Shown here: positions 62,656 to 64,000 of the stretch, in pieces
Numbering within the stretch: position 1 is the first letter of the stretch
How the letters are laid out: each line of letters opens with the position of its first letter
Origin: CBDFLT01 sp965249225
GTDB taxonomy: Bacteria > Chloroflexota > Dehalococcoidia > Lucifugimonadales > G963668185
Direction: 5' to 3'
DNA length: 64,000 nt
NCBI GenBank assembly: GCA_965249225.1
Contig: CBDFLT010000008.1
Span: forward strand, 186,001 to 250,000
Position numbers and translations under genes: made by a program
Notes under the pieces: generated by a model
The model's input: only the letters and a program-made list of their open reading frames with translations
Databases searched by the model: none
What the model was told of the DNA's origin: nothing

Positions 62656-64000
62656 ATGAGTAAGAAGACTCTATTTTTCTCCGGCATTCTGCTACTAACC
62701 CTTATCGCAACTTCTCTTCTCCTGAATCGTGGAGTACTGTAGGCCACGATTGACTCAGCCGACATTACCATCTCTATTGATGAAGCCTCGCTCGTGGACG
62801 CCGACGGCGACACCTTCCTCGACGGCGTGCCCCTGGGCGCGGCGGCCGTCTGGAACGCTACCATTCTCATCGGTAGCGGCCCCGAGGAAATCGAGGAGAT
62901 CACCTTAGATTTCGCTCCGGCCACCTCTGGCAATGCCTCCCTGCCCAACTTCAAGCTCAAGGCACAGCCTGTCATCAACAGCACGACCACGTTCGTTAGC
63001 ACCTTCGACTCCTCCACCTCGGCGGCATCCGGGTCCGGCAACGGAATCTTGTCCAGCAGGTCCGTAGATGGGGCGGGCCAGGTCAGGGTCACCGTCGACA
63101 TCAGCCTGTTCAGCACCTCACCGGCCACCCTGCCTTCCACCCTGCCGGGGGATTTCTCAGGCCAGGACGCCACCACCGCCATCACGTACAAGATCGAGGT
63201 CCTGCCCGACCTCTGTCAGGCCTATCTGCAGACCCCCTGCGCGGTCAACAACAACATCGCGGAGAACTACGACCTTATCTTTAGCGTCAAGCAGCCCAGC
63301 CTGTCTGCCGTGACCACCAGCACGCGGGTGACGATCGTCGAGGTCCCCACGCTCGACCTCAGCGTCACTGTGCCGACGGCCGCCCAGGGCTTCAACGCCG
63401 GTGACCTGGCCGACCTGAACTTCGACGGCCTGGTCCAGGAGATACTGTTCCAGGGCACCGTGAACGACGGCGGCGTGCCACAGGTAACCCTAGCAGGTAC
63501 GCTGGCGGGCGCGGCGCTTATGGGCGGCCCGGATACTAGTGCTCCCACCGGCCCGTTCACTCTAGAGACTTCGGATGAAAGGGATGCCGTCGTGCTGGCG
63601 CCCATCGTCCCTACGGCTGACGAGTGGCAGGCGGCAGGCCTGTGGCACGACACCGACGAGACTCCACCGTTCCTTGTCTTCGCTCCGTATGTGGATGATC
63701 ACGGGTTCTACTACGGCCAGGATCCCGACTCGTCTCCCTCCTCGGGCGCCTTCAACTACGACACCCCAGGCCTCCCCAACTCCGGCGCGCTGATCAGCCC
63801 CGAGTTTACGCCGGGTTCCGGCAGCGTACTGAAGTTCTCGACCTGGTGGGACACCGAGTTCTCGACGTTCTTCGACTCGAAGAAGATCAAGTACTGCACA
63901 GGCACTGTTATCACCGGCATTGGAGACCTGACCTGCACCGATATAGCTCAAATCACAGGTGAAGACCCATCCTTCTTCTTCGACCCGTTCTTCGACCCAT
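62656..64000 (+). CDS. Large secreted/surface protein, amber codon after the signal peptide, 3' end beyond window
   Basis: ATG 62656 begins a clear signal peptide: two lysines, then a hydrophobic core (LFFSGILLLTLIATSLLLN) and RGVL. The next codon is TAG (62740-62742), immediately followed in frame by ATIDSADITISIDEASLVDA. The frame then stays open for 419 codons to the window end. The mature part is acidic and beta-rich, with a calcium-loop-like DADGDTFLDG near residue 45, many Thr/Ser, and PTLDLSVTVPTAAQGFNAGD repeats of Ig-like character. CAG to TAG at the -1/+1 cleavage region would explain the stop. AGGTGAT precedes the ATG. Family unknown; reminiscent of large surface or cell-wall proteins. 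Without read-through only a 28-residue peptide is made. Confidence 0.75.

Overview
The window is a piece of a moderately GC-rich bacterial chromosome. The gene mix suggests a Chloroflexota genome, most likely from the SAR202/Dehalococcoidia side. Pointers are an F420 ligase, a T-box on leuS, many secondary metabolite-degrading enzymes (amidohydrolase, phytanoyl-CoA dioxygenase, SMP-30, CitE-like lyase, SRPBCC and VOC proteins), several MFS transporters and a large acidic secreted protein. This placement is inferred from gene content only; no rRNA or tRNA gene was seen.

Region 1-13.8 kb: the end of an IS3-family copy cuts an MMPL transporter. An arsM-arsR operon with a palindromic operator follows, then a convergent threonine-catabolism pair (tdh, ltaE), a YCII protein, an amidohydrolase, a TPP-riboswitch-controlled thiG-thiE-thiS operon, a NUDIX hydrolase, a T-box-controlled leuS and an Ldh2-type dehydrogenase.

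Region 14-18 kb is an insertion-sequence scar. A three-Cys-motif pair (TcmP plus a Gp37/Gp68, DUF5131, protein) has been destroyed by an IS3-family element, which has a duplicated end, and by an IS5-family element. Removing the IS5 element plus one CTAG restores the DUF5131 frame exactly.

Region 18-34 kb: leuB, two MFS transporters, an EVE-domain protein, an M14-type carboxypeptidase, three tandem cyclophilin-like paralogues followed by tenA, a SufR-like Fe-S regulator, cofE, a CitE-like lyase, folB, an AAA+ chelatase-like gene that has lost its core, a DUF2723 membrane protein, and a second, inverted copy of the same IS5 element next to half an MFS gene.

Region 34-52 kb: the cmk-plsC-glmS operon, a DHA2 exporter, ferredoxin, aconitase, a VOC pseudogene, SMP-30, rpmB-hemA, fakA, degV and recG.

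Region 52-64 kb: a PhyH oxygenase divergent from a probable operon encoding a DapA-like aldolase, an MfnB-TusA fusion, a small membrane protein and a YtxH protein. Then come pheA and a potassium-uptake block (trkH, ktrA, usp, two TrkA-type genes), a GalE-like epimerase, and a secreted-protein gene running off the right edge with an amber codon just after its signal peptide.

The most unusual items are the IS-shattered TcmP/DUF5131 module, the MfnB-TusA fusion, the core-deleted chelatase-like gene, the cyclophilin-like triplet beside tenA, arsM without a standard start codon, and the amber-interrupted surface protein.
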